Of a DNA stretch of 64,000 nt, positions 1-13,554 are shown piece by piece. A program made the position numbers and the translations under genes. Every line of letters begins with the position of its first letter. Within the stretch, counting starts at the first letter, position 1. The notes below the pieces were generated by a model. The model was not told the origin of the DNA. It did not search any database and was given only the letters and a program-made list of their open reading frames with translations. The stretch is from Manis javanica (taxonomy: Eukaryota > Chordata > Mammalia > Pholidota > Manidae), in contig NC_133169.1 of the NCBI RefSeq assembly GCF_040802235.1, forward strand, positions 47,871,034 through 47,935,033, read 5' to 3'.

Positions 1-2860
1 AATGTCAAAGGGTACTGACATAAACTGACACAACACCACGACTGGAATGATGTCAACAAAATTTGAGTAAACCAGAGTTTCTTCGGTAAGGCATAAAAAC
101 ATGATGAGAAATTTTCAAAAATTGGGCAACTAAATGTTTAGTAAGCACTCTCCTTATACAATAGCATTTCCGCTGGATTTTTCAAAAGTAATCCAAGGAA
201 TCTAGAGTCTCCTTGGGGAGGCAGTTATTCAACAAACATAAACTTACTTACTAGCTTGCCTATATGTATTGTGCTTAGTGTTGGTGATTAAAAAAAGAAG
301 ACAAACAGGATTCAGATGCTTGCATAAATTCCTTTCCCATAAGATGTTTTAGAGTTTAATGCAATACAAAATGCTCCAGGTTTCTTTTAGGACAAGGTAG
401 AGTATATGTAAAATAATAAAACCCTAAGAGGAAAAACAGGTGAGTAAATTGGATATCATCTGAGGATGTTATTAGACATTGTTTTTTTAAAATTACCATG
501 AAAAATTTTTGTAAAAAAATTACTATGCCTCCATTTCCATAAGGCAATTTGCACATATCCATGCAAACATCAAATCTTCTTAGTCTTCCTTCTTATGATC
601 TGAGTTACATGTGCTCTGACTCTCTCCAAAAAGTCTTGTCTACAATAATAGTCAATCTGTGGTGTGTTTTGTGTGATATGCTCAAGTCTATTTTCTCTTT
701 AATGAGTGAAAAACCCAGTCAGTTTAGAAAGACTTTCTTTGCCTTAATCAACACAGAACTGTGAAAATTTCCCAAGTCCATCTAACAATATGATAGTTAA
801 AGTTGTTCCTTTGGGTGTACTTCAGGGCAGTTATGGCTTGGGTCTGATAAACTGTCAACGTCTTCAAAAAACATTATATAGAAGTAATCACAATATAAGA
901 TATAAAGACTCAAATAAAAGCAAAAGCTTTCTTGAGTTTCAAAACAGAAAATAAGCAATTTACCAGAAAAATAAGACAATTAGACATTTAACTTATCCAT
1001 TCAGGAAACATTTACTGAGCATATTTATGTACCAGGTAGGCACTAGGGATACACATAAAATGATCCTAGGGAATTGGTAGCTTAGAGAAATAGCTATTAA
1101 AGAAAATCTACTATTTTGACTGTGAGACAAGTATCAAAAATAGAAGTCTGGACAACTTTTGGGAAAGGAAAAAATGGACAATTAATCAAAAGCCTTCTAG
1201 GAAAGGGTAACATATAAGGTAAAAGTGCCACCAGGAGTTATTAAGTGAAATAATAGAGAAATGGTAAACATCTCACATTTCTACCTTAAAAACAAAAAAT
1301 AACCCCTTTGAATATATCCATATAGCTTCTGCTTTCACTCCACGTTCATTCTTGACAGTTCTATCTCTGTTTTCTTATTTTCCTCTCATTTTCCATCCCA
1401 TTGTAATCTGCTTCTGATTGTACAACTACACAAAGCCATTTCTTATTGTTACTCCTTATTACAGAACTATTTATTTGTCCATAACCAGAAATCCTCAGGA
1501 CAATTTGTAAATAACTCACTTCTAAGGGTTAAGATCCTTTTGAAAATCTGGTCAGAGCTACGGAGTTATAAAAATGCACATACACATACCAAGTTTTCCT
1601 ATATTACTTTAGAAGATAAATAGATTCCTTGAAACTCACTAATAAACCCACAGATTTTTAAAAAGCCTTGGTCTGAAAGAAGCTATTAAGGGCTGTGGGG
1701 CCAACACAAACCAAACACATGTGTTTAAATAGTTACTGTACACTGGGGCTGAGAGACATCAAATTTGTTAAAATCCATGCACTTGTAATACAGCTAAAAC
1801 ACAAAAAAGCAATCTTTTGGAGGATGCTTTAAAAATCACTCACTTTTCGAGAACTTGTAAATAAAAAATCAAATATTTAAACTGCTTTCCTATACCAACT
1901 TTACCACTGGATGAACAAATAGTGATACAGAAAAATTTCTTTGTTAAGAATTCCACCTAACAAATTAAATAAAGAACAAATCCAGGCAATCACCAATAGC
2001 CTCTAATGTCACAAAGAGAGAAACTGGAAACTGTTTCCTGATGAAAGTATGTGTCACCATCCCTGAGACAGTTCTGCAAAAAGAGACACAAAAATGAATC
2101 CAGTTCCCTAGATGTATTTACGTCTATAGGAAACACTGGGGGCAGGTCATGCTATTACATGATACCATGGGGATACATTAGCAAGATGCAGACAAAAGAC
2201 CCATGTTCTTCCAACAAATAAGATGGAAGGGAAGAAGAGGCACAGGGAGAAAATCAAAAGCTTTAAAAGAGAAACAACCAAATTCAATGTGCGGGCCTTG
2301 TTTGAATCCAACTGTAAGAAATCATTTATAAGAAGCAACTACAGAAGTCTGAACACTGACTGAACATTTAATGATATTAAGGCAACGTGTCATTTTTACA
2401 AGGGTTCATAGTATTGTGGTTATGTTTATTCAAAGAATCTCTCTCTTTTACAGATATATACTAAATAAAGACTATGGATAAAGTGCTATCTTGTCTGAAA
2501 TTTGCTTTAAAAATCCAGGGTAGGAAGGAGGACAGACTAGGCGAAGGCATAAATAAGAGAGGATTGGCCATGAGTTGATAATGGGTGGGTGCATGAGGAC
2601 TCATTAAATGCTGTTCTTTATTGTTATACATATATCTCTGAAATATTCAAATAAAGTTTCTTTTTAAAACCTTGGTTTGTAAGAAAGCAAAACTGAGATG
2701 TTTCCTTTATTAAAGTGAATGGCAAATAATAAGCATCCTTCTAGCTTACGGGGGCTTGGAAACAGAAGATAATCTATAATCACCAGTACCAGTTGTTCCA
2801 CAGAATGTTGGAATCTCTGCCCTACAAGGCATTATTTGAACAGAATCATGAAGCTCCTCA
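1..2860. other. AT-rich non-coding DNA, no gene recognised
   Basis: No splice-bounded coding block or gene-like reading frame is seen on either strand. If the UBR3-like remnant continues, this is intron or flank on its 3' side. A short MIR/L2-like piece is at about 985-1065. Confidence 0.5.
985..1065 (-). repeat. MIR/L2-type fragment
   Basis: The stretch around aacatttactgagcat followed by a taccaggtaggcactaggg-like core matches the antisense core of MIR (usual form: atttattgagc...gtgccaggcactg). It is short and diverged. Confidence 0.45.
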
Positions 2861-3260
2861 GTGACAGGTGGGAAAGACCAGCAACATGATCTGAACCAGA
2901 GTAACTGGCCCATCCCAAAAAAGATGATGATTTTATATTTTAAATCCTGGAGGTTCAGAAAGAAGGAAGAGTTTTAGCCAAAGAGATATAAATTTTATGT
3001 GGAACTTCCAAGGGGGCTTCTTAAAAAGAGGGTAAAGCTCCTCTTTCGCCTCTCCATCCTGCTGCTTTAAGACTGTGATGGCTGGAAATCTAGCAACTAT
3101 CTAGGAACACGAAGCAGAGATGCACCATAAGGAATACGGTGCCGTGACACAGAAGGACCTGACCTTCAGACTTCTTTCCACATGAAAGAAATAAACTTCT
3201 CACTTACTTAAGCTACTGTGTTATTTGGGCTTTATTCTCTTTTATGTACAGCCAAACTTG
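2861..3260 (+). repeat. Possible old MLT-like LTR fragment
   Basis: The 3' part (gaaataaacttctcactta, then a taagctactgtgttattt-like run) resembles the polyadenylation end of old mammalian MLT/MER-type LTRs. No TG...CA ends or target duplication are clear, so the family is not assigned. Confidence 0.35.
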
Positions 3261-4129
3261 ACCCGAAGTTATAAAAAAAAAAAAACATGAATACCTGAAA
3301 AACAGTAATGTATCAGAAGTTGTTTAAAAGCTTATTCTTTGGAAGCCAGTAATGTGATGGGTATTATAATGAAGAAGGTACAAGGACATAAAAAGAGATC
3401 AAAGGAAAATAAATAGTTGTCTTTAATATATTAATTCAAGCTTCTAATGAGACAATTGGTGTAAAAAAAGCTGAACATGATACTGAACACTGCAAAGCTT
3501 AAGGTAGGTTTTTGCGTCACCTAGTTTCAGATAAAACCAGGGAAGCATTTAACATTCCAATATATACAAACAGTAATATTTCCTTCTCTTTCCTTTCCTC
3601 TTCTAATAAATACCAGTAACCAAATACATATTCTTAAAATAAAAACACAGGTACAGTAAAGACCACCAATTGTTAACTTCATGTCAATAGGGGGTAGAAA
3701 AGAACATTTTACATAACAACTCTACCTTCCCTAATCTACAAATACCCACCTTCAGAAAAAAAGTTATCTGAGGAAAATTAAAATAACTTAACATAATCAA
3801 GTTCTGAACTTCCTAGAAATCAAAAATAGATCTATACCAGTTAAATATAAAGTTAAAATAATGGTCTCTATCCAGCTCCCAATATGTGACAGAATGAAAA
3901 AATTTAATAAAGAATGGCAATTTTTTTTCTATTCCTATATTTTTAAAAAGTGCTTGTCACTGCAATGATGGCAAGTGACATATTACACAATGTGTTTCAA
4001 GTTGTTCTATAAAAATGCAGATCATCCAATCTACAATCATTATGAAGTTTTAAGAAATAATATAAATCATAGGCTTTTAGAAGTAATTCTAATTTGACTA
4101 AAGTTAATCACTGCTAAATATTTAGCTCT

Positions 4130-4255
4130 CTGGTTCCCCAAAGGCAAAGTCCATGTTTTATTCAGCTTTGTATCTCCACCACCTGGCAAACAAGCATAAC
4201 CACCTGGCATATAGTAGGTACTCATTAAATATTTTTTGGATCAAGCAATGACTTT
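4130..4255 (+). repeat. L2 3'-end fragment
   Basis: Contains cctggcatatagtaggtac followed by tcattaaatattttttgga, close to the L2 3' end (ggcacatagtaggtgctcaataaatatttgttgaa), after a matching ttgtatctccaccacc segment. Confidence 0.6.
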
Positions 4256-4264
4256 ACAACCAAC

Positions 4265-4615
4265 TAGTAAATACTTGCTATTAAACAGAAGGAACAAAAT
4301 AGCAGTAGACTCATGGACACCGAGAAGTGACTAGTGGTTACCAAAGGGAAGGAACTGGGGAGGATGAGTGGGAAGGGAGAAGGGGATGAAAAGGCACTGT
4401 AATTCACAATCACAATATAGGTAGGACACGGGGATGGTAGTACAGTACAGAGAACAATTAATGACTCTAATTTCTAATATGTTGATAGTGACTGCAATAG
4501 AGGGGGTGAGGACTTGATTATACGGGGGGATGTGGAACCACTGTGTATTTGAAACCATCATAAGACTGTATATTAATGATACTTAAATCTTAAAAATAAA
4601 ATAAATAAATAATAA
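4265..4615 (+). mobile_element. L1 3'-end fragment
   Basis: The last part of an L1: aaatagcagtagactcatgg, a G-rich 3' UTR stretch, tagtgactgcaatagaggggg, then gtatattaatgatactta and an A-rich tail (aaataaaataaataaataat). The same 3' UTR words recur in the larger L1 copies of this window. Confidence 0.75.
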
Positions 4616-5424
4616 TAAATATTTGCTTGATTAAATCTGCCCACCACTTTTTAAATGATTATAGTTACTAACAGTACTATAAACATTGATGTATGTTTTC
4701 CTGAATCTGATCTATTCTTTTAACTATTATTAAATTAAGTAAATCAATTTTCTTGACTTTTATTTTAGTAAATCATTTTAGGATGTGTTCCTACTGAATT
4801 TAGTTGACTAGGTTCAGTTAATTCAATGTATTATACCCACTTTCGGCATTAACTTCACCTTCTGTTTAGACATAGTGCCAACAGTTATCTAATGATGGGA
4901 AAGATACACCAGCTACAGATCTCAAACACTAATACAATTAACTGAAATTTACAATTAACTGGTCCTTTACAATTAACTGAAATATTTTTCTCTTTAGATA
5001 AATACTGATTATAGAAATAAAATTACTTCTATATATCAAGTTTCTCTCACTTTAGCCTCTCAGGTTTGTGTAATAATTATGCTTACAAGTAAAATGTATA
5101 TTTAGATAAAATAGTTAACTATTTTGAAGACATTATAAAGCAAAGCAATACTTTTTATATTTCAAAATGTTACTACTACTAGTATAATTAGAAGAACATA
5201 GTCAAGGTAAACCAGCATAACTCCAAAGCAACTATTTCCTTAAACTAAGGAAAACTAAGCAGGGTGACACAAGAAACCTAAACAATTCATAATTTTGCAA
5301 AGAGATGAATTTCAGTAAGGCCCCTTGATAAGTTTATACTTTCAAGTCTGCAAAATAAATGATGAAATTAATACACATAGTCAAATCCCAAAAAGGCAAC
5401 ATTAAAAAATATCTGAAGTTTAGC

Positions 5425-6010
5425 AGTCTCTCAAGAAGTTAAACATAGAATTACCATGACCCAGCAATTCCATTTTTAGCTATGTACACAAAAGATTGAA
5501 AACAGGTATTTTAACAAAAACTTACGTATGAGTGTCATAGCAGTACTCCTCACAAAAGCCAAACAGTAGAAAAAATCCAAATGTCCATCATCTGATGAAT
5601 GGATAAGACAAACAAAAGTGGTATATTCATACAATAGAATATTATTCAGCCATAAACAGGAATGAAGTTTGACACATACTACAACATGGATGAACCTTGA
5701 AAACCTTTTACTAAGTGGAAGGAGCAAGACATGAAAGGCCACATATTGTTTAATTTCATTAATATGAAATATTCAGTGTAGGTAAATGCATACAGACAGA
5801 ATACAGATTAGGGGCTTCAGGGCTTGGGGGAAGAAGGAAATGGGGAGTGACTGCTTAATGGGTTCAAAGTTTCTCTTTGGGATTATGAAAATGTTCCTGT
5901 ACTAGATAATGGTGATGGTTGCTCAATATAGTGAATGTACCAAATCGTACATATTAGAATCATTAAAATGGTGAATTTTATGTTTTATGAATTTTATAAT
6001 TAAAAATATT
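5425..6010 (+). mobile_element. Old L1 3'-end fragment
   Basis: The sense strand carries the decayed end of ORF2 (tgacccagcaattccattt; caaatgtccatcatctgatg; attattcagccataaacagg) and a 3' UTR ending in a taattaaaaat stretch. It is diverged and 5'-truncated. An open frame across it on the minus strand is only the antisense of L1. Confidence 0.8.
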
Positions 6011-6204
6011 AATCCAAAATTCACAGCTATAGTATAATTATGCTTGTTTACTAATGACATTATTCAACTCTTTACAGAATACCAGAATCTGCATATCAAT
6101 TTTCCTGCACTTAAAATAAATGATCCTTTACATACCCACAGATGTTCTTTGTGATGTAACTTATAATGTAGCATAAGAACATAGTTTTCCACTAAAGAAG
6201 AATG

Positions 6205-8190
6205 GTTATTTGATAGAATTTTATTTCATTGAGGTATAGTTGATACACATTAGAATTTTTTTTAAGTGAAGCATAGTTGATACACATTATTATGTTGGTT
6301 TTGAGTATATCACACCATGGTTCAACAGTTACACACATTATTAAATCCTCACCACAACTAGGGTAGTTACTACTTGTCAACAGAGAACAATGCTACAGAC
6401 CCACTGGCTATATTCTCCATGATGCACTTCCATCCTCATGAAAAAAACATATTATGATTGAGATTTCTGTGCCCTTTCCTATCTTTCCCACCCACTCCAA
6501 ACCCTTTCCCAGGGTAACCACCAGTCACTTCTTAGTGTCTCTGAGTGTACTGCCATTCTGTTCATTTTGTTTTGTTTTTGTATTCCACAAACAAGTGAAA
6601 TCATACGGTATTTGTCTTTCTCTCCCTGGCTTACTTCACTGAGCATAATACCCCCTAGGTCCATCCATGTTGTTGCAAACAGCAGGGTTTCTTTCTTATG
6701 GCTGAATAATATTCCATTGTGTATAGTAACCACACCTCCTTTATCCGTTTGTTTATCGATGGACACTTTGGTTGCTTCCATATCTTGGCTATTGTAAATA
6801 ATATGGCAATAAACACAGGGGTGCATATATCTTTTAAAATCAGGGATTTTGTTTTCTTCCAGTAAATTCCCAGAAGCAGAATATTGGATTGTATGGTTCT
6901 TTTTAGTTTTTTGAGGAACCTCCATATTGCTTTCTGTAGTAGCTGTACCAATTTACATTCACATAAACAGTGTGGGAGAGTTCTCTCTTCTCTGCATCCT
7001 TGTCACCACTTGTTATTTCTTGTCTTTTGCGTAGTGGAGAGAGGTGATATCTCAGTGTGGTTTTGATTTGCATTTCCCTGATGATTAGCGATGTGGAGCA
7101 TCTTTTCATTTGACTGTTGGCCAGCTGTATTTCTTTGGAAAAAATGTCTGTTCATGCCCTTTGCCCATTTTTTAATCAGGTTATTTGGGTTTTTTGGTGT
7201 TCAGTTATATGAGTTCTTTATGTATCTCAGATGTTAACTCCTTATTGGATAAATCATTTATGAAAATATTCTCCCATACTCTAAGTTGCTTTTTTGTTCT
7301 GTTGATGGTGTCCTTTGCTGTACAGAAGTTTTTTGGTTTGACATAGTCCCACTTGTTTACTTTTGCTTTTGTTTCCCTTGCCCGGAGAGACATATCCAGA
7401 AAAAAAAATGCTAACACTTATGCTCAAGATATTTTTGCCTATGTTTTCTTCTAAAAGTTGTATGGTTTCATGTCTTATATCTAGGTCTTTCCAATTTACT
7501 TTTGTATATGGGCTTAGATAGTAATCCAGTTTCATTCTCTTGCATATTGCTGTCCACTTTTCCTAATACCAGTTATTGAAAGGACTCTTTTCTCATTGTA
7601 TATTCATGGCTCCTTTATCATATAAGCATGGGTTTATTTCTGGGGTTTATATTATTCCATTGATCTAGGGTCTGTTCTTGCACCAGAACCATACTATTTT
7701 GATTAATGTAGCTTTGTAGTTGAGCTTGAAGTAAAGAGCATAATACCCCCAAGCTTGTTCTTCTTTCTCAAGATTGCTTTGTCCATTCAGGGCCTTCTGT
7801 GGTTTCATACGAATCTTAGGATTATTTGCTCTAGTTCACTGAAAAATGTCATTGATATTTTGATAGGGATTACACTGAATCTGTAAAGTGCTTTGGGCAG
7901 GATATCCATTTTGACAATATTAGTTCTTCCTATCTATGAGCTTGGCATAGATTATCTCTTATTTGTGTCTTCTTTAATTTCTCTCATGAGTAGCTTATAG
8001 TTTTCAAAGTGTAGGCCTTCCATCTCCTTGGTTAGGTTTATTCTTAGGCACTTTATTCTTTTTTATGCAATTTTAATGGAACTGCTTTCCTGATTTCTCT
8101 TTCTGCTAATTTGTTGTAGTACATAGGAATGCAACAGACCTCTGTGTATTAATTTTGTATCCTGCAAGTTTGCTAAATGATACAATATTT
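6205..8190 (-). mobile_element. 5'-truncated L1, about 2.0 kb
   Basis: On the minus strand the element runs from inside ORF2 to the 3' UTR. Short minus-strand frames give the ORF2 carboxyl end ([32 protein letters not shown]) and part of the region before it (NRTKKQLRVWENIFIND). All are interrupted by stops, so it is inactive. The 3' UTR repeats the motif gtatagttgatacacatta twice (about 6234 and 6270). It lies in DNA 3' of the last recognised UBR3-like exon. Confidence 0.88.
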
Positions 8191-8612
8191 CAGGCATCTC
8201 AAAATGAAAACTACAAAGACTATGGAGCAATAGTTCAAATGTTGCTAATATAATGTTAATCCTGTTAGTGTCATAATATAATAACATCATAATATTATGA
8301 TAACTAAAAATGATGGGATATCACATTTTAAATAACTGTGACTACTACTATATCAAAACATGTATGTATGTAGACAGGGTAGAGGCATTAAGGCTAACAG
8401 TTTGCTCTATTTTTCACATTTTTGTATTACCACTTTTTTTTAAACAAAGGTTTTCAGAGTCATTTCCCCATGTCTATTCCTTATTCCTTATTATTGACTA
8501 AAAGGTGAAAAGAATAGACCCACAAGGGAAAAAAAAACCTTTACTTGTCATCTTCTTTTGATATATATGATTACTATTTACTAATAATAGGTAAACAATA
8601 ATGTCATTTACC

Positions 8613-8726
8613 TCAAAACATTTCCATCAGACTGACTGCTATATTGGTCCTTGAAACATTTCCATCAGACTGACTGCTATATTGGTCCTTGAAACATTTC
8701 TATCAGACTGACTGCTATGTTGGTCC
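8613..8726. repeat. 38-bp minisatellite, three copies
   Basis: Three head-to-tail units of 38 bp (8613-8650, 8651-8688, 8689-8726), each containing catcagactgactgctat. Units 1 and 2 are nearly identical and unit 3 has about two changes. The array sits 67 bp beyond the donor of the last UBR3-like exon, so it is intronic. Confidence 0.93.
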
Positions 8727-8792
8727 CCAACATTTTTAGAATATTCAGCATATATACTATATAATTTAAGAACCTGTATTACAAAGACATAC

Positions 8793-8896
8793 CTTTGCAT
8801 AAGGGTTGTGGCACCATTAAGATCTGGATGAGCAGGAGGGATGTAACATCATGGTAAAGAATTGGAACCTCAGGCTGTTGTTCTTCATTTCCCTGC
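8793..8896 (-). pseudogene. UBR3: UBR3-like exon 7 of 7, last one recognised
   Basis: A 104-bp block, acceptor CTTTTAG and donor AAAG/GTATGT. The leading G completes the Gln codon of the previous exon. It then reads QGNEEQQPEVPILYHDV, TSLLLIQIL and MVPQPLCK, ending with one base of the next codon. UBR3 as remembered has LGYEEQQ, MMPQ and LRK at the changed sites. The frame is open. The following UBR3 exon (expected to start near HFTCIVKV) was searched for by eye from position 8792 down to 1 and not seen, so either it lies outside the window or this copy ends here. Confidence 0.83.
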
Positions 8897-9724
8897 CTAA
8901 AAGAAAAATTCAAAACCACTTTAGATAGTATTGTACATATTTTCTAATTTCATTTTATATTTCACATACATGCCTATGGATCTGAAATGAAACTTTCATG
9001 AGCAACTGAAAACTCTCAAAAGAAAAAGTTAGGGTCTGCATTTTTTGCCTCAAAATATAATCTTTTGGACCCATTTATTTCTTTGATTCTCCCTAAAATA
9101 AAAAAACTGCATAGAAAATTTATTAGGTCTTACTAAAGTAAACAACTGGAATATTTTACCTTGACTTGAGTCTTTCTAATCTCTTATATTACAGAAATCA
9201 AATGAAGCATTAAATGGAACTTAAAATTAGTTTCACCACAAATGGGGTGGCACATAAGATGCTTGCTATCATAAACTTCACACTAAGGAGTAAATTTCAC
9301 ATTATAAGAAAAGAACAAGTACAATTCACAAAGAAGTTACACTGAAAAGTCTTCGTTAATATGTTGTTTAAAAGTTGTTTCAACTTTATAATTAACATAA
9401 AGTTCAAATAAAATCTATAACATTTATCTTCAAAGTTTCAAAAAAGATAATAATAACCAAGGCAGAACTTAAAATACATTATAAAAGACAAAGGATTAAA
9501 CCTTAGGAATGTCGTACTATGGAAAACAAAGGATATAATGTAATGCAGCATACTTTGTTCTCAAATTTTTTAAACTTCTTTAGAAGGTTAAAGTTTTTGA
9601 TCATAGGTTTAATTTTTAATATCAGAGAACAAAAATAAATCTTAAGCTTCCAGATTTAGCTAAATTCTAAAGCTACACTTCTGACTAGACTTGGGATGAA
9701 CAAAAATTGCTCTTTTTATTAGGT

Positions 9725-9805
9725 CCATCATTCAACAAATACTTACAAATTACTTACTATATGTCAGGCACTGAATACACTGGCGAATAAACTAAAACCT
9801 CTTGC
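9725..9805 (-). repeat. MIR-type fragment
   Basis: Contains caacaaatacttacaaatta and tatatgtcaggcactgaata, the antisense MIR core. Confidence 0.5.
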
Positions 9806-10149
9806 TATGAAGTTCATAACTGCCAGAGGGAGGAAGACAGCTCTCTGAATACCTCTCTTCTCTACAGATATGCACTTAATTTACTTGTCTTCCTCTCTGA
9901 AGCCAACCTTCCATTAATGCTCATGGATCCTACTCTTTCTTGCCTTTCGAGTCTCTCTAGCATCTCTTCTTTACAAGCCCAAAAGTTCTTTTTTAAAAAA
10001 GAATCTGAATGGAGGGGCACCACTTCTTCAGCTGTTATTCAGATCCCCACAGAAATGGGTTTCCACATGGTCAACAACGATCCTATAATTAAAAATTTAG
10101 TGAACATTTTTCAATCCTTATCTGACTGATCCTCAACTTTGGATATAGC

Positions 10150-10640
10150 TGAACACTCTTGTCTGGAAAATTCTCTTGGCTTTGTGAAACTCTCTCTCAG
10201 CTTCCCTTCTACCTTTATGTTTACTCCACTTTAATCTTCTTAATAGGTTCTTCTCCTCTTCTCCTCTGACCAGTAGAAATAGTGCTGTTGCCCAAGGCTC
10301 CAATTCTCACTCTAGTTTAGTGTGAAGGACTATTTTTGAAAGAACCCATAGCCCATGAATTCAGTCACCAGCTGTATCCCAAGTCTGTATCTCTAGCCAT
10401 GACTCTCTTGAACACTCTATCTGAATATCTGCTTGTACATTTGACAGACAGCTTAACCTCAACATGCCTGAAACTGAGCTCATCATGATTCCACTTTATC
10501 CACACATGCAATCCCATCCTAGTCATAATCAATATCCTCTCCCTGCTATAGTCTTAGTCTTGATGTGGCTTATTTATTACATATTTTAGTATTCAGCATA
10601 TGCCTGAAATGTAATAAAAGTATAATGAATAAATAAGCTA
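10150..10640 (+). repeat. L2 fragment
   Basis: Contains the order typical of the sense strand of L2: ctgtatctctagccatgact, acactctatctgaatatctg, cagcttaacctcaacatgcc, tgaaactgagctcatcatga, ending near a aataaataag tail. Diverged and interrupted. Confidence 0.6.
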
Positions 10641-10898
10641 GAAATTGGGACATCCCAAACCCATCTCCTTTCACTCGCCCCATATTTAATTGGCAGTAAG
10701 TCCTAATGACTCTGCATCCTTATGGCTGTTTAAGTATTCAATCTCCCCTAATTTTATGTCCCTCCAATTCATCTTTTATACTGTTAGTACCCTGAAAAAA
10801 AAGCCCCCATAGGAACTGTATATTGTTTGCTGTTATTTCCTAGATGCCCAGATTAAAACAATTAATAAAAACTAGCTGAATAAACAAATAAATGAAAA

Positions 10899-10919
10899 AT
10901 GGATGGATGGATGGATGGA
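10899..10919. repeat. (TGGA)n microsatellite
   Basis: About five perfect tetranucleotide units. Confidence 0.9.
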
Positions 10920-11919
10920 CAAAAGAACAAACAGGTGGCAAAAGAAACAAAAACTAGACTAGCTTAGCTACACTAGAGCTAATGAGACTGACAAAATAAA
11001 CCAAGGGAAGACACATCATAATAAATTACAGCCTTATTGATATCAGGGCCTATAAGTTCTACACATTTTTGTATTTCAGTGGTTTTATCACAGTCCCTTT
11101 AACGAAATTAACTAAATGACTCAAAAGGAAATATGCAGAAAGGGTGAAACCAGACCCGAACAAAGGGGCGAAAAGAGTAAGAGGAAAGTAAAATTGAAAA
11201 ACCCTTGCTGTACTATGGATAAAAAAGAAAATGGTAATAATAAACAGGTCCTTTAAAAACTACTTAGAATAAAAATGATTTTGGATTATCAAATCCTACA
11301 TTATAAATTTAACAGCTGATTAAGACTCAGATTTATAAGGAACTGTATGGATCCATTTAAACCAGGCCAATCTCACCCTGACACAAGGATCCACTTTACT
11401 GCACAAAAATCAAAGAGGCTTGAGAACTTCTTGCATCATAACCTAAAGACCAACAAATTACAGAGCTTTCAGATACAGAAAAGCATCCCCAAACAAGTAA
11501 ATTAAATATAATTTCTTAAAACAGGGATATTATAAGAAACTGAAAAGCTTAAAGGACTAACAATTCTACATTTTCATTTCTTATTATGTCAACAGTTTTT
11601 TATAATAGAATCAATCTTTCTCAAAATTGGAGGTGGATTATTTGCTTTTTATTATTATTGCAGTGTCCTTCAAATTTCATTTAAAATCATTCTAAATCCC
11701 CATATGCGTGGAAACCTATACAAAAATGATATCCTATTATGATTATTCATACACTCCTTGTTAAAAATTTAGCAACTTTTATATTAAATACAATTAAGAA
11801 TGTATAATTAACAAGTGTTTCAAACTACAATGACACCAAAAATGAAAGAATGGGAAAAGTTTGAGGAGACTGTCTACTATAAAGGTAACTAATTTTCCCA
11901 GATTAATTTGTCAGTTTAA

Positions 11920-12920
11920 AATACTTTCAATTAAAATCACAAGTATTTAGAAAATGGTTCTAAAGATCACCTGGAAAAATAAGTGAGAATAGCAAAGAAA
12001 AACTGGGAGATGAAGGAAAGAATAAGAGGAACCTAGCCCAACTAGAGGTATACACATATTTCCTCAGTAAGTAAACAGCATGGTTTTGTCACAGAAATAG
12101 GCTTGTAGGTCAATAGAACAAAGGGAAAAGTCTCTAATAAGAACTACAATAAACACACACTTAGTATATAAAAAAGTAAGATATAAAATTGCTAAAAAAT
12201 TAGCTAGATATTTTTAAATAAATATTAAATCTTCACCCATTAGTACTGATGAAAACTAACTTTGAGTAGATTATGCATTAAAAAAAATCATCCCATAAGA
12301 AAATTCTACAAAGAACATATAGGTAGAGATTACAAGTCCTAAGATGGGAAACATTATAAAACTGGTTATGAAGGTAAACATCATTATCTTGGAAGGGATA
12401 GATAGGCATCTTAAGTATCAAAATAATCAGGAAAAACAAGAAATACAAGGTCTGATTGGTTTGGCTACATGAAAATTTAAAACTTTAATATGTCAAGAAA
12501 AATAACTATAAAATTAAAAAGCAAAACATTTTTGGGAAAAAAATCTCAACACCTATGATAGTTTAATATTTTTAAGGTACAAAGAATCAATCAAATAATT
12601 TTTTAAAATAAAATGCCAACAGGAAAATGGATATATTTTCTGAATAGATCATTCACAAAGTATATACAAATAGCTAATAAACATGAAATATTTGCATAAA
12701 GTTAACCTCACCAGAAATTAAATAAATTTATTTTGTGATCCCATTTTACCAACCTAATTAGCCTCTAAAAAATTTTTTTAGCTGGTAATATGCAGATTGA
12801 CAAATGGAGACATTCCTACACTGCCTGTGAAAGTTTATGTATACCATATTTCTGGAAAGTATTGTAGCACTATGTAACACAGCTCTTGACACTCAGTGAC
12901 TATTTATAAAATTAATTACT
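11920..12920 (+). mobile_element. Ancient L1 ORF2 fragment
   Basis: Strongly diverged sense-strand ORF2 words in the right order: cacctggaaaaataagtgag, taggtcaatagaacaaaggg, tctgattggtttggctacat, aatagctaataaacatgaaa and a later caaatggagacattcctaca-like piece. No frame survives. The limits are approximate and the 3' UTR may extend to about 13420. Confidence 0.55.
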
Positions 12921-13489
12921 GAAAATATAAAGCATTTATATGCTTTCATGTTATTCTGTAAGTTCTGGGGTCACATCTGAATGTTAAGAACTGCTTAACA
13001 CATCATCTGATATTATGCTGGAAAAGGAGAAGCAATTTAAGTCAATTAACAAGGACATTAAAGAATTTTTAATGATGTAAGAATTTGGTTGATATGTGTG
13101 AATTTTAAAAAGCAGATTCTAAAACATATAGTATGATTCAAATAGTATTTTAAAATCCACAATATACACACAAAAAAAACAGGGACTGGACAGAAATTTA
13201 TGAAAATGTTAACAATATTAGCAGAATTCTGGAAAATATAGTTGATTGTTTTTCCCTCATATTTGCTCTCACTTTTATGGTTCATTTGTTTATTAAATTA
13301 TAATAAATTATATGTAACATGTAGGTTATAATATTATAGAGTATTTCACTTTTTTCTTCAATATTTTTGTATATTCTAAACACTTTACAATAAATACAAT
13401 TTTTATTATCAGAGAAAAATTTACAAAAACAGTAACCTAGAGCTTACTGGCTACTAAGATAAAAACAACCATTCTGAGGACACAGAAAT

Positions 13490-13550
13490 GGATCTTTCCT
13501 GGCACATGGTAGGCACATAATCAGAATAAATGAATGAAAGGATATACCCC
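13490..13550 (+). repeat. L2 3'-end fragment
   Basis: Contains cctggcacatggtaggcaca followed by an aataaatgaatgaaagg tail, the L2 3' terminus. Confidence 0.6.
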
Positions 13551-13554
13551 ACTG

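Larger units (their letters stand above)
8897..11900. other. Intron of the UBR3-like remnant, mostly AT-rich unique DNA
   Basis: Between the 8.8- and 16.5-kb exons. Apart from the MIR-like, L2 and tetranucleotide pieces listed separately nothing coding is seen. A 70-codon open frame at 9917-10129 on the plus strand has no recognisable motif. Confidence 0.6.

Noticed and set aside
6479-6925. 148-codon minus-strand frame
   Set aside because: It is the decayed carboxyl end of L1 ORF2 in a shifted frame, not a host gene.
8613-8726. Possible CRISPR-like array
   Set aside because: Units are directly contiguous with no spacers, only three copies, in a mammalian intron; it is a minisatellite.
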